Assembly (NCBI GenBank): GCA_016292095.1
Contig: JAEFAB010000015.1
Span: 1 to 64,000, forward strand
Source of the DNA: Eubacterium sp.
GTDB taxonomy: Bacteria > Bacillota > Clostridia > Lachnospirales > Lachnospiraceae
Reading direction: 5' to 3'
DNA length: 64,000 nt
The notes beneath the pieces are model-generated. The model was given only the letters and a program-made list of their open reading frames with translations. It searched no databases and was not told the DNA's origin. This document shows, in pieces, positions 35,900 through 45,671 of the stretch (its first letter is position 1; each line of letters starts with the position of its first letter). The position numbers and the translations under genes were made by a program.

Positions 35900-36244
35900 A
35901 TGAAAATTGCAGTGGAATTCTTTTCAATCATTATAACCATTACCCTGGGGTGTCTGATTTTATCATCCATCATGCATGGGAATAATCAAATCAGTGAAGC
36001 CAGGGATTTTTACAATGTGGTGGTAAATCGGATTGAAGATAGTAACGGAAATCGAAATGTAATCAAAGATTGCATTCAGGAAGCGGAAAAACACGGGTAT
36101 GTGCTTTCGGTCACAGACGTGACCATGTATGAAGATAATCCCAGTAAATTGGTGTCAATGAAATACGGGATAACCATACCGATTTACGAAATCTTTGGGG
36201 GAGAGTATGAAAAGAAGGCGGTGATTCAAGGGTATGCGAGGTAA
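35900..36244 (+). CDS. Pseudopilin-like membrane-anchored protein
   Basis: 114 residues: MKIAVEFFSIIITITLGCLILSSIM is an N-terminal membrane helix, followed by a soluble alpha/beta part without a recognised domain. The single N-terminal helix plus small soluble domain is what TadE/TadF-type pseudopilins look like. It overlaps the next gene (adhesin) by 11 bases and follows the previous by 3, so it is within the same tight operon. Confidence 0.6.
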   Translation: MKIAVEFFSIIITITLGCLILSSIMHGNNQISEARDFYNVVVNRIEDSNGNRNVIKDCIQEAEKHGYVLSVTDVTMYEDNPSKLVSMKYGITIPIYEIFGGEYEKKAVIQGYAR

Positions 36245-38789
36245 AGGAAAATGGCTGCTGTTGTTTGTTGTGTTGCTTGTCGGGGGATTAAACCGTACCG
36301 TCTGGGGATATACGGGGAACGGACATTCAGACAATCCTTATGTGGTTGCCAATGAAGGAGATTTAAGAACAATTTTGACGGAAAAGGGAAAAAACTCCTG
36401 GGTGTATGTGGCGGTGAACGGAAATATAACCATCACAAAAACCATTACGCCGGAAGATGGAAAGTTCCGTATTTACTCCAGAGGAACAAATCGAACTATT
36501 AAGCGAAGCGGAAATTTATCAAATCCGGTGAATTCTTCCGGAACGTCTAATTATTGTTTTCGATTAAATAACAGCACGAACATTCAGTTTGGATATGCTG
36601 CCAATTCCCATCGGATGATATTGGACGGGAATGGTTCTCATTTTGCGGGGAGTAATGAAAACCACGGATATCTGACTATCAGCGCCACATCAACGGTAAC
36701 CATTACCAACCAGTGTGTTGTACAAAATGTAAACAATGATGCGGTAAGTGTAAAAGGGGCACCGATTACTTCCAGAGGGACGTTGTATCTTTACGGAGAA
36801 ATAAAAAACTGTCAGGGAAACAATGGTGGAGCATTAAAACTGATTGATTCAGGATACGGAGTTGTGGAAATCGGAGCGAAAATCCATCATTGTACTTCCA
36901 GCAGTGAAGGCGGTGCGATTTACGTAGGGGATGATGCCATGCTGGAAATGAACGGAGGAGAAGTCTATGAATGTTCTGCCAAAGAAGAAGGCGGAGCGTT
37001 CTTTGTGACCACAGACGCTTTTTGCGGAATTCAAAAAGGAAAAATACATCATAATGAAGCGGGGAATACCGGTGGTGGAATTTTCTCCGGAATGGGTGGG
37101 ACTCTGGAACTGGGAGATTTGTTTAATGAAGGAAACGGACCTGAAATTACCGACAATACGGCAGGTGACAGTGGCGGCGGAATTCGATGCAATGGTGGAA
37201 CCGGCAGTAATGCCGGAGGAACCACAAGCATTTACGGGACATTGATTGCAAGAAATTCTTCCGGTAATTACGGCGGCGGAATTTCCAGTGCAAACGCTTC
37301 TTCCGGAAAGAAAAGTAAGCTCTTACTCTATAACGTCAGGATTGAAAACAATGAATGCGACAAAAACGGTGGCGGACTTTGGATTGGAACCGGCGGAGAG
37401 GGTATTTATGGTGGAATGATTGAAATGACGGATTGTGTCGTTCAAAAGAACTATGCCAAACAGAAGGCAGGAGGTGTAAAACTTTCTTCTGCAGTTCTTG
37501 CTGACGGTTGCAATTTTATGGAAAATACCGCAGCAGTAAGCGGCGGTGGATTTTACATTACAGAAGAAGGAACCTTGAAGATGTCAAATGGGTTCATCAA
37601 AGACAATCATGCTTTTCAAAATGGTGCCGGGGTGTATCTGTTAGGAAAATTACAAATGCTAGGCAATACAATGGTAGACAGGAATAATGTGGTATTTTTG
37701 TGCAAGGGAACCTATATAGAAATTCTGGGAGCACTATCAAAAAATATTGTGGAAGCAGCGAACATTGTCAGTGAAGTGAATACCACGGGAACAAAGATTG
37801 TTTATGTCAATTACGGAAATGCTTCTGCTTCGACAGAATTGTACCGCACAGGAAGTGCAGAAGACGAGTATCAGGAAAAAACAGTACAGAAGAAGTTTCA
37901 GGTTTCCGGATTGCAGAAAAATCAGTGCCTTCGTCCTTGCGAAAATGTTCAGGGAGTTGATAAACGATGGATTATTATCAGTGAAAAATATGAAATCAGC
38001 TTTAGCAGGAATACCGATGATTCAGTAGAAAATATGCCGGAGCCCCAGATTAAATTTTGGAATGAAACAACGAACATCGCCACCAATGAAGTGAAAAGAG
38101 ACGGATACCAAATCAGGGAGAATGCCCATTGGAATTTGAAGGCGAACGGAACGGGAACTACGTACAAACCGGGACAGGTTATTGAATTAAATCAGACAAT
38201 CCTGCTGTATGCCCAATGGGAAACGCCGACACCAAAGAAATTGTTGATTACGGCGCCGGATCGATATTATATGGTGGGCCAGGATATTCTGCTTAACCGG
38301 GAGGAAGTTCTGCGAAAGGTGTATGTGACCGACGATTTGGAAAGTGGCGCAATGTATTCGGTACAAGTCATTGAAATTAATCTTAAGAACGGGAGTAATC
38401 TTGTGACAGGGAAGATTCAAAAAACAGAACAGTATTTGAATACAAAGGAAGCGAAAGAATATGTCCTGACCTTACGGGCGGAAAATGAAACAGGGACATT
38501 AAAGTCGGAACAGGAAATGCATTTGTTTATATTAGATTCTCCGGTAATGGGACATCAGGTACGATTTATTTCGAAGGACTATCTTAACACATTATCGGAA
38601 CAATCAAAGTGGTCTGCGAAGTTGCGAAAAACACTGAAGAACAGTGTGGAACGGAAAAATTGCATCTACCGTGTCACTTTGAAGCATGAGGATGTTGAGG
38701 AGGTTCGACAGAAGGTTGGCAAGAAAGAATATCGAATCACTTCGGCAATGAATCGTTCGATTCTTAAGAAATACGGAGGCGGCGTATGA
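36234..38789 (+). CDS. Secreted beta-helix adhesin embedded in pilus operon
   Basis: 851 residues with a signal peptide (MRGKGKWLLLFVVLLVGG). Residues about 60-500 form a right-handed beta-helix with many turns of the type GGAIYVGDDAMLEMNGG and NNGGALKL, as in polymorphic outer-membrane-type repeats. Residues about 590-665 resemble the InlB B-repeat (SFSRNTDD ... ILLYAQWE). No LPxTG or TM anchor is visible at the end (ILKKYGGGV). The gene starts inside the preceding pseudopilin gene and overlaps the next one by 4 bases. The overlaps make it a real part of the pilus operon. I infer a pilus-associated or pilus-exported adhesin, perhaps at the tip. Confidence 0.78.
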   Translation: MRGKGKWLLLFVVLLVGGLNRTVWGYTGNGHSDNPYVVANEGDLRTILTEKGKNSWVYVAVNGNITITKTITPEDGKFRIYSRGTNRTIKRSGNLSNPVNSSGTSNYCFRLNNSTNIQFGYAANSHRMILDGNGSHFAGSNENHGYLTISATSTVTITNQCVVQNVNNDAVSVKGAPITSRGTLYLYGEIKNCQGNNGGALKLIDSGYGVVEIGAKIHHCTSSSEGGAIYVGDDAMLEMNGGEVYECSAKEEGGAFFVTTDAFCGIQKGKIHHNEAGNTGGGIFSGMGGTLELGDLFNEGNGPEITDNTAGDSGGGIRCNGGTGSNAGGTTSIYGTLIARNSSGNYGGGISSANASSGKKSKLLLYNVRIENNECDKNGGGLWIGTGGEGIYGGMIEMTDCVVQKNYAKQKAGGVKLSSAVLADGCNFMENTAAVSGGGFYITEEGTLKMSNGFIKDNHAFQNGAGVYLLGKLQMLGNTMVDRNNVVFLCKGTYIEILGALSKNIVEAANIVSEVNTTGTKIVYVNYGNASASTELYRTGSAEDEYQEKTVQKKFQVSGLQKNQCLRPCENVQGVDKRWIIISEKYEISFSRNTDDSVENMPEPQIKFWNETTNIATNEVKRDGYQIRENAHWNLKANGTGTTYKPGQVIELNQTILLYAQWETPTPKKLLITAPDRYYMVGQDILLNREEVLRKVYVTDDLESGAMYSVQVIEINLKNGSNLVTGKIQKTEQYLNTKEAKEYVLTLRAENETGTLKSEQEMHLFILDSPVMGHQVRFISKDYLNTLSEQSKWSAKLRKTLKNSVERKNCIYRVTLKHEDVEEVRQKVGKKEYRITSAMNRSILKKYGGGV

Positions 38790-39154
38790 AACAAATGATT
38801 ATTGTAATCAGTATGGCAGTGATTATTTTATTGGCTTCTATGTCTATTGCTTCGGTGGACAGTAAGTCTAAGAGGCAGGAAGAACTGAATCGTGCCGTTG
38901 CAGCAGCGGTAAAGCAAACTGTGAAAATATCTCAAATTGAAAATCAAAATGAAATCCGGTCTGATGAAGAAATGGTTGGAGAACTGACCCAGCTTTTAAG
39001 TGTTCAGATGAGCGGGGATGGTGATTTGGTAATTGAAGTGATGGGGGTGGATTATAAGGAAGGCCTGTTAGACGTGAAAGTCACAGAAACCTTCCGCTAC
39101 CTCAATGGAAAGGAGGGGAAGGTTTCTGTTCGTAAATGTGCAATCTATGATTAG
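38786..39154 (+). CDS. Small pilin-like membrane-anchored protein, last of pilus operon
   Basis: 122 residues. An N-terminal helix (MIIVISMAVIILLASMSIA) is followed by a soluble region with no recognised domain. The overall shape is pseudopilin-like. Its start overlaps the adhesin stop (GTATGA), so it is cotranslated. Its stop overlaps the birA stop on the other strand by 4 bases, with no terminator between. Confidence 0.6.
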   Translation: MKQMIIVISMAVIILLASMSIASVDSKSKRQEELNRAVAAAVKQTVKISQIENQNEIRSDEEMVGELTQLLSVQMSGDGDLVIEVMGVDYKEGLLDVKVTETFRYLNGKEGKVSVRKCAIYD

Positions 39155-40125
39155 TCAACAAATCGGGTGCTGACTTCTCCGGAATTTAGCCATCGTTCGG
39201 TACCGTCGGTAAAACGAACCTTCAGACGGCAGTCCCGGTCAATTTCAAGTGCAGTAGCTTCTTTACGGGTATTGTTTTCAAGGACATCAATTTGTTTCCC
39301 GAGAATAAAAGAACGGTCAATGTATTCGCGGACATAAGTTTTTTCCTGAAAATCCTGATAATAATCCATGAAGATATTCAGCAGATTTGCGATGAGAACA
39401 CTTTGCTTGTTTTCTGCATCTGCCGGGGTGTCAAAAACAGTACCGGCAATGGTTTCAAGTTCTTTCGGAAAACCGGATTGTGGTGGGCAAACGTTAATTC
39501 CGATTCCTACAATTGCGTAATCCAGATGATTGGTTTCGATGTTGAAAGAAGCTTCGGTTAAAATACCGCACACCTTCTTTCGGTCAATGTAGATATCATT
39601 AACCCATTTGATTTCAGCTTTCTTGTCGGAGACGGACTCAATCGCTTTTGCTGTTGCAACCGCAGCAGCAGTTGTGAGAAAAAGTGCTTCACTGGCAGGA
39701 AAGTCCGGGCGGAGAAGAAGACTCAAATAAATGCCGGTATTGGAAGGAGAGTAAAAATCCTTTCCCATACGACCACGGCCGGAAGTCTGCTCCTTTGCGA
39801 CCAGGACTGTTCCGTGAGGGGCACCGTCTGCAGCCTTTTCCTTCAGAACCGTGTTGGTGGAAGAAATGGTTTCGTAGACTTCAATTTCAAAAGAATGCCG
39901 ACAATGTTTGGCAATGCTTTGTGCTGACAGGATATCATTTGTTTCTGCCAGACAATAACCGCGATTGGGAATTGCTTCAATGAGATAGCCATCCTTCTCC
40001 AAACTTTTAATTGCTTTCCAAATGGAATTTCTGCTAACGGAAAGTGCAGCAGCAAGTTGTCCGCCGGAAATATAAGATCCTTTGTTATTTTCTAATTGTT
40101 CTAAAACCATATTTTTAACGCTCAT
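39151..40125 (-). CDS. birA: Bifunctional biotin ligase/biotin operon repressor
   Basis: 324 residues. An N-terminal winged helix (QLAAALSVSRNSIWKAIKSLEKDGY, residues about 20-48) identifies the repressor class. The ligase domain has the biotinyl-AMP loop SGRGRMGKDFYSP near residue 114, KWVNDIYIDRKKVCGILTEA near 178 and the C-terminal SH3-like cap. It attaches biotin to carboxylases and, when loaded, represses biotin uptake. It is divergent from bioY, with a candidate operator in the shared region. Confidence 0.95.
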   Translation of the reverse strand: MSVKNMVLEQLENNKGSYISGGQLAAALSVSRNSIWKAIKSLEKDGYLIEAIPNRGYCLAETNDILSAQSIAKHCRHSFEIEVYETISSTNTVLKEKAADGAPHGTVLVAKEQTSGRGRMGKDFYSPSNTGIYLSLLLRPDFPASEALFLTTAAAVATAKAIESVSDKKAEIKWVNDIYIDRKKVCGILTEASFNIETNHLDYAIVGIGINVCPPQSGFPKELETIAGTVFDTPADAENKQSVLIANLLNIFMDYYQDFQEKTYVREYIDRSFILGKQIDVLENNTRKEATALEIDRDCRLKVRFTDGTERWLNSGEVSTRFVD

Positions 40126-40193
40126 CTGATTGTTCTCCCAAAACTAATTGCACTTATTTTATAACAAGATGAGAAATTATTCAATTCCATAAA

Positions 40194-40222
40194 TGTTAGC
40201 CTAGAGAAATAAAAGGTTGACA
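40194..40222. promoter_or_regulatory. Candidate BirA operator overlapping the bioY -35 element
   Basis: TGTTAGCC, 13 bases, then GGTTGACA form an imperfect inverted repeat (6 of 8 matching) resembling Firmicute BirA sites. Its right half contains the -35 hexamer of the bioY promoter, where repressor binding would block transcription. Confidence 0.6.
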
Positions 40223-40245
40223 ATGAAAAATGAAAGGCATATAAT
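40217..40245 (+). promoter_or_regulatory. Consensus sigma-A promoter of bioY
   Basis: TTGACA at 40217-40222 and TATAAT at 40240-40245 are separated by exactly 17 bases, a perfect consensus promoter about 40 bases upstream of the bioY start. Confidence 0.88.
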
Positions 40246-40286
40246 GGTTGAAGTCGACAAAAGAAAAGAGACAGAGGTGTAATTCA

Positions 40287-40841
40287 ATGGAGAAGAAATT
40301 TTTATCGGTACAGGACATTGCTTTGATTGGAATGTTTACGGCATTAATTGCCATATGTTCCTGGATATCTGTTCCCCTTGGGCCGGTGCCGTTTACCTTA
40401 CAGACCTTTGGCGTTTTTGTTACGGCAGGTGTGTTGGGCACAAAACGGGGAATGGTATCCGTATTAGTTTACATGCTGATTGGTCTCATTGGTGTTCCTG
40501 TATTTGCCGGATTTAGTGCTGGACCGGGAGTTCTTGCTGGACCGACAGGCGGGTTCATTGTTGGATTTCTTTTGACAGCTCTAATTGTGGGAATACTCAC
40601 AAAGGTGTGGAAGGTAAAGACAGAACAGATGAAAATTGCTGTGTTGGTTGTGGGAATGTTCTTAGGAGATTTGGCATGTTTTGCTCTTGGAACGGTGTGG
40701 TTTATTGTTGTGATGAAGTGTTCCTTGGCTCAGGCATTAATCTGGTGTGTGGTTCCCTACATTATTCCCGATTTGATTAAAATAGGATTTGCAGCAGTTT
40801 TTGTAAATCGTCTGAAAAAATATATTAAGATATTTGCTTAG
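40287..40841 (+). CDS. bioY: Biotin transporter substrate-binding component BioY
   Basis: 184 residues from the ATG at 40287 (AGAGGTG upstream); the track's 40248 TTG lies just past the promoter. Six membrane helices with the BioY hallmarks GPVPFTLQTFGVFVTAG and GPTGGFIVGFL. BioY is the S-component of the ECF biotin uptake system; the energising A and T components are not nearby and are presumably shared. Control by BirA is likely from the promoter region. Confidence 0.95.
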   Translation: MEKKFLSVQDIALIGMFTALIAICSWISVPLGPVPFTLQTFGVFVTAGVLGTKRGMVSVLVYMLIGLIGVPVFAGFSAGPGVLAGPTGGFIVGFLLTALIVGILTKVWKVKTEQMKIAVLVVGMFLGDLACFALGTVWFIVVMKCSLAQALIWCVVPYIIPDLIKIGFAAVFVNRLKKYIKIFA

Positions 40842-40849
40842 AGAAGTTT

Positions 40850-40882
40850 AAAAGGTAATTGCCGGAGCAGTTACCTTTTTTC
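40850..40882 (+). terminator. Terminator after bioY
   Basis: AAAGGTAATTGC pairs with GCAGTTACCTTT (one G-T pair) around CGGA, followed by T residues. Confidence 0.88.
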
Positions 40883-40970
40883 TTGTTTTGAAGTGCGATA
40901 CAAAGTGGATAGAAAATCTAAAATATGGTAAAATAAACTTTAGCGCAAAAAATCTTTTTGGGAGGGTTCA

Positions 40971-43907
40971 ATGAGAAATAACGAACAAATAAAAGAATTA
41001 AAGGAGTATGAGGTAATACTTCATAAATATATTGAGGACGTTTCTTCGGATGCATGGCTGTTGAAACATAAGAAAAGCGGAGCTAGAGTGGCTCTGTTAT
41101 CCAATGATGATGAGAACAAAGTATTCAATATCGGATTCAGAACACCGGTTGACGATAATACAGGTGTTCCTCATATTGTTGAACATACAGTGTTGTGTGG
41201 ATCGGAAAAATATCCGGTAAAGGATCCCTTTGTGGAATTGATTAAGGGGTCTTTAAATACATTCTTGAATGCTATGACTTATCCGGACAAAACAGTTTAT
41301 CCGGTGGCGAGCTGCAACGACAAGGATTTCAAGAACCTGATGGAAGTTTATATGGATGCCGTGTTAAAACCGAACATCTATAAAGAAGAAAAAATCTTCA
41401 AGCAGGAAGGTTGGCATTATGAATTAGACAGCACAGATGGAGAATTGATTTATAACGGTGTTGTTTACAATGAAATGAAAGGGGTCTTTTCTTCCCCGGA
41501 CGGCGTGATGGACCGCATGCTGCTACACGCATTATTCCCGGATATTACCTACGGTTTTGAATCCGGAGGAGATCCAAAGGATATTCCAAGTCTGAGTTAT
41601 GAGCAGTACCTGGATTTCCACAGCAGATATTATCATCCAAGCAACAGTTACATTTATCTTTACGGAAATATGGATATGAAAGAACGTCTGGAATGGATGG
41701 ACAAAGCATATTTAAGTGATTACGACAAGATTGAACTGGATTCGGAAATCAAGGAGCAGAAGCCGTTTACAGAAATGCAGAGAGTTCAGGGGGACTATGG
41801 AGTATCGGAAAATGAAGAACTGACCGATAAGGCCTACCTTGCAATGACCTTTGCTTTAGGAAAGAGCAGAGATTTGAAATTGGTAAAATCTATGGAACTT
41901 TTGGTGGAAGTTTTAATGGATATGCAGGGAGCACCGCTGAAGCAGGCGTTAATTGATGCCGGAATCGGAAAAGACGTTTACGGAAGATATGAAGAAGAAA
42001 TCAACCAGCCAATGTTCAGCATTATTGCAAAATTTGCAAAGGAAGAAGAACAGGATAAATTCAAGGATGTCATTGAGACAACATTGAAGAAACTGGTAAA
42101 AGAAGGATTAAACAAGCATGCTTTAGAAGCACGTCTTAACAGAATTGAATTTTTGGAACGTGAATCAGATCAGGGCAGAATTCCGAAGGGACTGATTTGG
42201 GGACTGGATATGTTCAACTCCTGGTTGTATGACGAAACCAAGGCATTCGATTATTTGGAAAAATTCGATATCCTTGCAGAATTACGAGAAGACATTCAGA
42301 CAGATTATTTTGAAAAACTCATTGAGGAGTATTTGCTGAACAATCAGCATAAAGCGTTAATTGCTCTGGCACCAAAGCCGGGACTTACAACGAAAGAAGA
42401 GGAAGAAACAAAGAAACATCTTGCGGAAATCAAGAAGTCAATGTCTCAGGAAGAACTGGAAAGAATCGTTCGTGAGACAAAGGAATTGAAAGAATATCAG
42501 AAAACACAGGATTCCCCGGAAGCATTGGAATGTATTCCACTTCTTGAAATTGAAGATATTAAGAAGGAAAGCCGTCCGACAAAGAACGAAGTGACGACAC
42601 AGGATGGCACCACAATGCTCTATCATGACATCAGTACCAACGGAATTTCCTATGTTGATTTGTACTTTGACTGTACAAAACTTCCGGAGAAATATTATCC
42701 GTATCTGGGAATGCTGTCGGGAATGTTCGAGGCATTGAGTACCGAACATTACCACTACAGTGAATTGAACAGTGTCATTGATTATGATTTAGGTGGTTTA
42801 TCTTTCTCCAGCGGAAACTTTGATCACAATCAAACCGGCGAACCGATTATCGTGATGGAAGTACATTCCAAAATGTTGGATGATAAAATGCCAAAGGCGT
42901 ATGAACTGATTGAAGAAATTGTGAAAACTTCGGATTTCAGAGATGAGAAGCGAATCAAGGAACGTCTGGATGCTATTTATGCAGGAATGCAGGGAGAGAT
43001 TTTAGCAGCAGGAAATGGTAAGGCAGTCATTCGAGCAGCTTCCAATTATTCCAAGAATTACTACATTCGTGAAAAGATGAATGGAATTTCCGCATATTAT
43101 TTCGTGAAAGATTTGGTTGAAAACTATGAAACCAAAAAGAATGAAATCATGGATATGCTGGAAGAAGTGGTCCGTCTGGTATTCAACAAGAATCAAATGA
43201 TTTTGAACTTTGCCGGAAGCAGACAGGCTTTTGAACAGGCATCCAAATATACTTTAGAGTTAAAAGAAAAATTGTATGATGTACCAATGGAACCGGCAGG
43301 TGAAATTGTTGTTGCAGGAAAAGACGAAGCTTTCTCCACCGCAGGAACAGTGCAGTTTGTAGCAAAAGTCGGAAACTTCAAAAAAGATTATCCGGACTAC
43401 AAAGGCGAATTGGACGGTAATTTCCTTGTACTGGAACACGTTATGAATTACGAATATCTGTGGGAACAGATTCGTGTATTGGGTGGAGCTTACGGATGCG
43501 GATCCTTCACCAACACCAACGGAAATGTAGGATTTTATTCTTACAGAGATCCGAAGTTGAAAGAAACCGCAGAAGTATATGACAAGGTAGTGGAATTCAT
43601 TGAAAACTTTGACGTGGATGACCGAAAGATGAGAAAGTTCATTATCGGCGCCATCAATAATCAGGATGTTCCAATGAATGCGTTTACGGAAAGTTTATGG
43701 AACTTCAGAAACTACATTACGGGATTGGAAGATGAAAAACGTCAGCAGTCTCGAACAGCATTGCTTTCCACAACAAAGGAACAAATCAGAGATTTGGCTC
43801 CATATGTAAAGAGTGCATTGGAAAACGGAAGAGTAGCTGTTGTGGGTAGTGCAGGCGCCATTGAAAAGAACAAAGAAATGTTTGATGAAATAAAGGAAGT
43901 AAACTAA
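40971..43907 (+). CDS. M16C family zinc metallopeptidase (presequence protease-like)
   Basis: 978 residues, full length for the PreP/Cym1-type M16C family. The inverted zinc motif HIVEH (HxxEH) appears near residue 62, with a downstream Glu in YNGVVYNEMKG as third ligand. The two halves form the clam-shaped chamber that degrades peptides of moderate length in the cytoplasm. It begins behind GGGAGG and its stop overlaps the era start by one base. Confidence 0.93.
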   Translation: MRNNEQIKELKEYEVILHKYIEDVSSDAWLLKHKKSGARVALLSNDDENKVFNIGFRTPVDDNTGVPHIVEHTVLCGSEKYPVKDPFVELIKGSLNTFLNAMTYPDKTVYPVASCNDKDFKNLMEVYMDAVLKPNIYKEEKIFKQEGWHYELDSTDGELIYNGVVYNEMKGVFSSPDGVMDRMLLHALFPDITYGFESGGDPKDIPSLSYEQYLDFHSRYYHPSNSYIYLYGNMDMKERLEWMDKAYLSDYDKIELDSEIKEQKPFTEMQRVQGDYGVSENEELTDKAYLAMTFALGKSRDLKLVKSMELLVEVLMDMQGAPLKQALIDAGIGKDVYGRYEEEINQPMFSIIAKFAKEEEQDKFKDVIETTLKKLVKEGLNKHALEARLNRIEFLERESDQGRIPKGLIWGLDMFNSWLYDETKAFDYLEKFDILAELREDIQTDYFEKLIEEYLLNNQHKALIALAPKPGLTTKEEEETKKHLAEIKKSMSQEELERIVRETKELKEYQKTQDSPEALECIPLLEIEDIKKESRPTKNEVTTQDGTTMLYHDISTNGISYVDLYFDCTKLPEKYYPYLGMLSGMFEALSTEHYHYSELNSVIDYDLGGLSFSSGNFDHNQTGEPIIVMEVHSKMLDDKMPKAYELIEEIVKTSDFRDEKRIKERLDAIYAGMQGEILAAGNGKAVIRAASNYSKNYYIREKMNGISAYYFVKDLVENYETKKNEIMDMLEEVVRLVFNKNQMILNFAGSRQAFEQASKYTLELKEKLYDVPMEPAGEIVVAGKDEAFSTAGTVQFVAKVGNFKKDYPDYKGELDGNFLVLEHVMNYEYLWEQIRVLGGAYGCGSFTNTNGNVGFYSYRDPKLKETAEVYDKVVEFIENFDVDDRKMRKFIIGAINNQDVPMNAFTESLWNFRNYITGLEDEKRQQSRTALLSTTKEQIRDLAPYVKSALENGRVAVVGSAGAIEKNKEMFDEIKEVN

Positions 43908-44812
43908 TGAATAATAATTTTAAATCAGGATTTGTAGCATTAATCGGTAGACCGAATGTAGGAAAATCAACTTTAATGAACCAGTTAATCGGTCAGAAAA
44001 TTGCAATTACATCCAAGAAACCACAGACAACAAGAAATAAAATTCAGACCGTGTATACCTGTGATGAAGGACAGATTGTCTTTTTGGACACTCCGGGAAT
44101 TCACAAAGCAAAGAATAAATTGGGCGAATACATGGTAAATGTAGCCGAGAAAACTTTGAAGGAAGTGGATGTGATTCTCTGGCTGGTGGAACCGGATACC
44201 TTTATTGGTGCCGGAGAACGCCACATTGCAGAACAGTTGCAGAAGATTGACGTACCGGTAATTCTTGTAATTAACAAGACAGATACCGTAAAGAAGGAAG
44301 ACGTCTTACTGTTTATTGATACTTACAGAAAATTAATGGATTTTGATGAAATCATTCCGGCCTCTGCACTGAGAGGGCAGAACACGGATATGGTGGTGGA
44401 TGAAATCTTTAAGTACCTTCCGGAAGGACCAATGTATTACGATGAAGATACCATCACAGATCAGCCAATGAGACAGATTGTGGCGGAACTCATTCGTGAG
44501 AAAGCGCTGCATGCATTGAATGATGAAATTCCTCATGGAATTGCAGTGACAATTGAAAGCATGAAAAAACGTCCAAACGGAAAGCTTTATGATATTGAAG
44601 CAACCATTGTTTGCGAAAGAGATTCTCATAAGGGAATTATTATCGGCAAAAAAGGTGCCATGCTGAAAAAGATTGGAACCAATGCACGTTACGAAATTGA
44701 GCAGCAGTTGGAAACCAAAGTGAATTTGCAGCTTTGGGTAAAAGTCCGCAAGGATTGGCGAGACAGTGAACTGCTGATGAAGAATTATGGATATATGGAA
44801 GAAAAAGATTAA
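43907..44812 (+). CDS. era: GTPase Era
   Basis: 301 residues. G1 GRPNVGKST at residue 15, G3 DTPG, G4 NKTD near 125, then the C-terminal KH domain with GIIIGKKGAMLKKIG. Era binds the 3' end of 16S rRNA and assists 30S assembly. It overlaps the M16C stop and the recO start by one base each (TAATG), giving a coupled three-gene unit. Confidence 0.98.
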   Translation: MNNNFKSGFVALIGRPNVGKSTLMNQLIGQKIAITSKKPQTTRNKIQTVYTCDEGQIVFLDTPGIHKAKNKLGEYMVNVAEKTLKEVDVILWLVEPDTFIGAGERHIAEQLQKIDVPVILVINKTDTVKKEDVLLFIDTYRKLMDFDEIIPASALRGQNTDMVVDEIFKYLPEGPMYYDEDTITDQPMRQIVAELIREKALHALNDEIPHGIAVTIESMKKRPNGKLYDIEATIVCERDSHKGIIIGKKGAMLKKIGTNARYEIEQQLETKVNLQLWVKVRKDWRDSELLMKNYGYMEEKD

Positions 44813-45558
44813 TGGTTGAAACAACAACAGTGTTGGGGATTGTCTTGTCGGCAATGCCTATCAGTGAATTTGATAAGCGGTTGGTGGTTCTTACAAAAGA
44901 CTTTGGAAAGATTACTGTTTTTGCCAGAGGAGCAAGAAAGCAAAACAGCAAGTTCCTGGCTGGCAGTCAGCCTATGTCTTTTGGAGAATTTACACTGTAT
45001 CGCGGAAGAAACGCATATACGTTAACCGAAGTAAAAGTTCATGAATATTTCAGCAGTACCTTGACGGATGTGGAAAGCATGTATCTGGGAATGTATTTTC
45101 TGGAGCTGTCTTCCTATTATGGAAGAGAAGGCATCGAAGCCTCCGATACAATTAAACTATTGTATCTGGCACTGCGGGAACTGAAAACCGGAAATATTCC
45201 GAGCCGACTGATTCGTGTGATTTTTGAATTGCGCACCTTGGCGATTAACGGAGAATATCCGAATTTCTTCCAGTGTTACAATTGCGGGAGTGCAGAGTCC
45301 CTGGATTATTTTGATAAAAAGCGTTATGGGATGCTGTGTGCAAATTGTCACGGAAAGAAACCGGAGAAGGAACTGGTAAATCCTTCGGCATTGTACGCGC
45401 TCCAATATATTCTGACTGCCAAAGAGGAACAATTGTTTCGCTTTCAGGTAACGGAAGAAGTGTTGGAACAAATGGAGGAGATTGTTCATTCCTATATGAA
45501 AAGTCATATAGACAAAAGATTTAAGTCGTTGGAATTTTTGGAAAATCCTCTTATGTAG
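44812..45558 (+). CDS. recO: DNA repair protein RecO
   Basis: 248 residues. N-terminal OB fold (GIVLSAMPISEFDKRLVVLTKDFGKI) and a helical C-terminal domain with a four-Cys zinc site (CYNCG and CANCH). RecO works with RecR to load RecA on SSB-coated DNA. It is conventionally found next to era in Firmicutes, as here. Confidence 0.97.
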   Translation: MVETTTVLGIVLSAMPISEFDKRLVVLTKDFGKITVFARGARKQNSKFLAGSQPMSFGEFTLYRGRNAYTLTEVKVHEYFSSTLTDVESMYLGMYFLELSSYYGREGIEASDTIKLLYLALRELKTGNIPSRLIRVIFELRTLAINGEYPNFFQCYNCGSAESLDYFDKKRYGMLCANCHGKKPEKELVNPSALYALQYILTAKEEQLFRFQVTEEVLEQMEEIVHSYMKSHIDKRFKSLEFLENPLM

Positions 45559-45671
45559 AAAGAAAAAAGGGAAAGGTTCTTTGGAAAAAGGAAAATTTCG
45601 GGTTGAAATTCGTAGGTAATGCGTTTAAAATTACTTTCTAGAAAAACAAAGTGGCAAAAAAGGGAGAAAAG

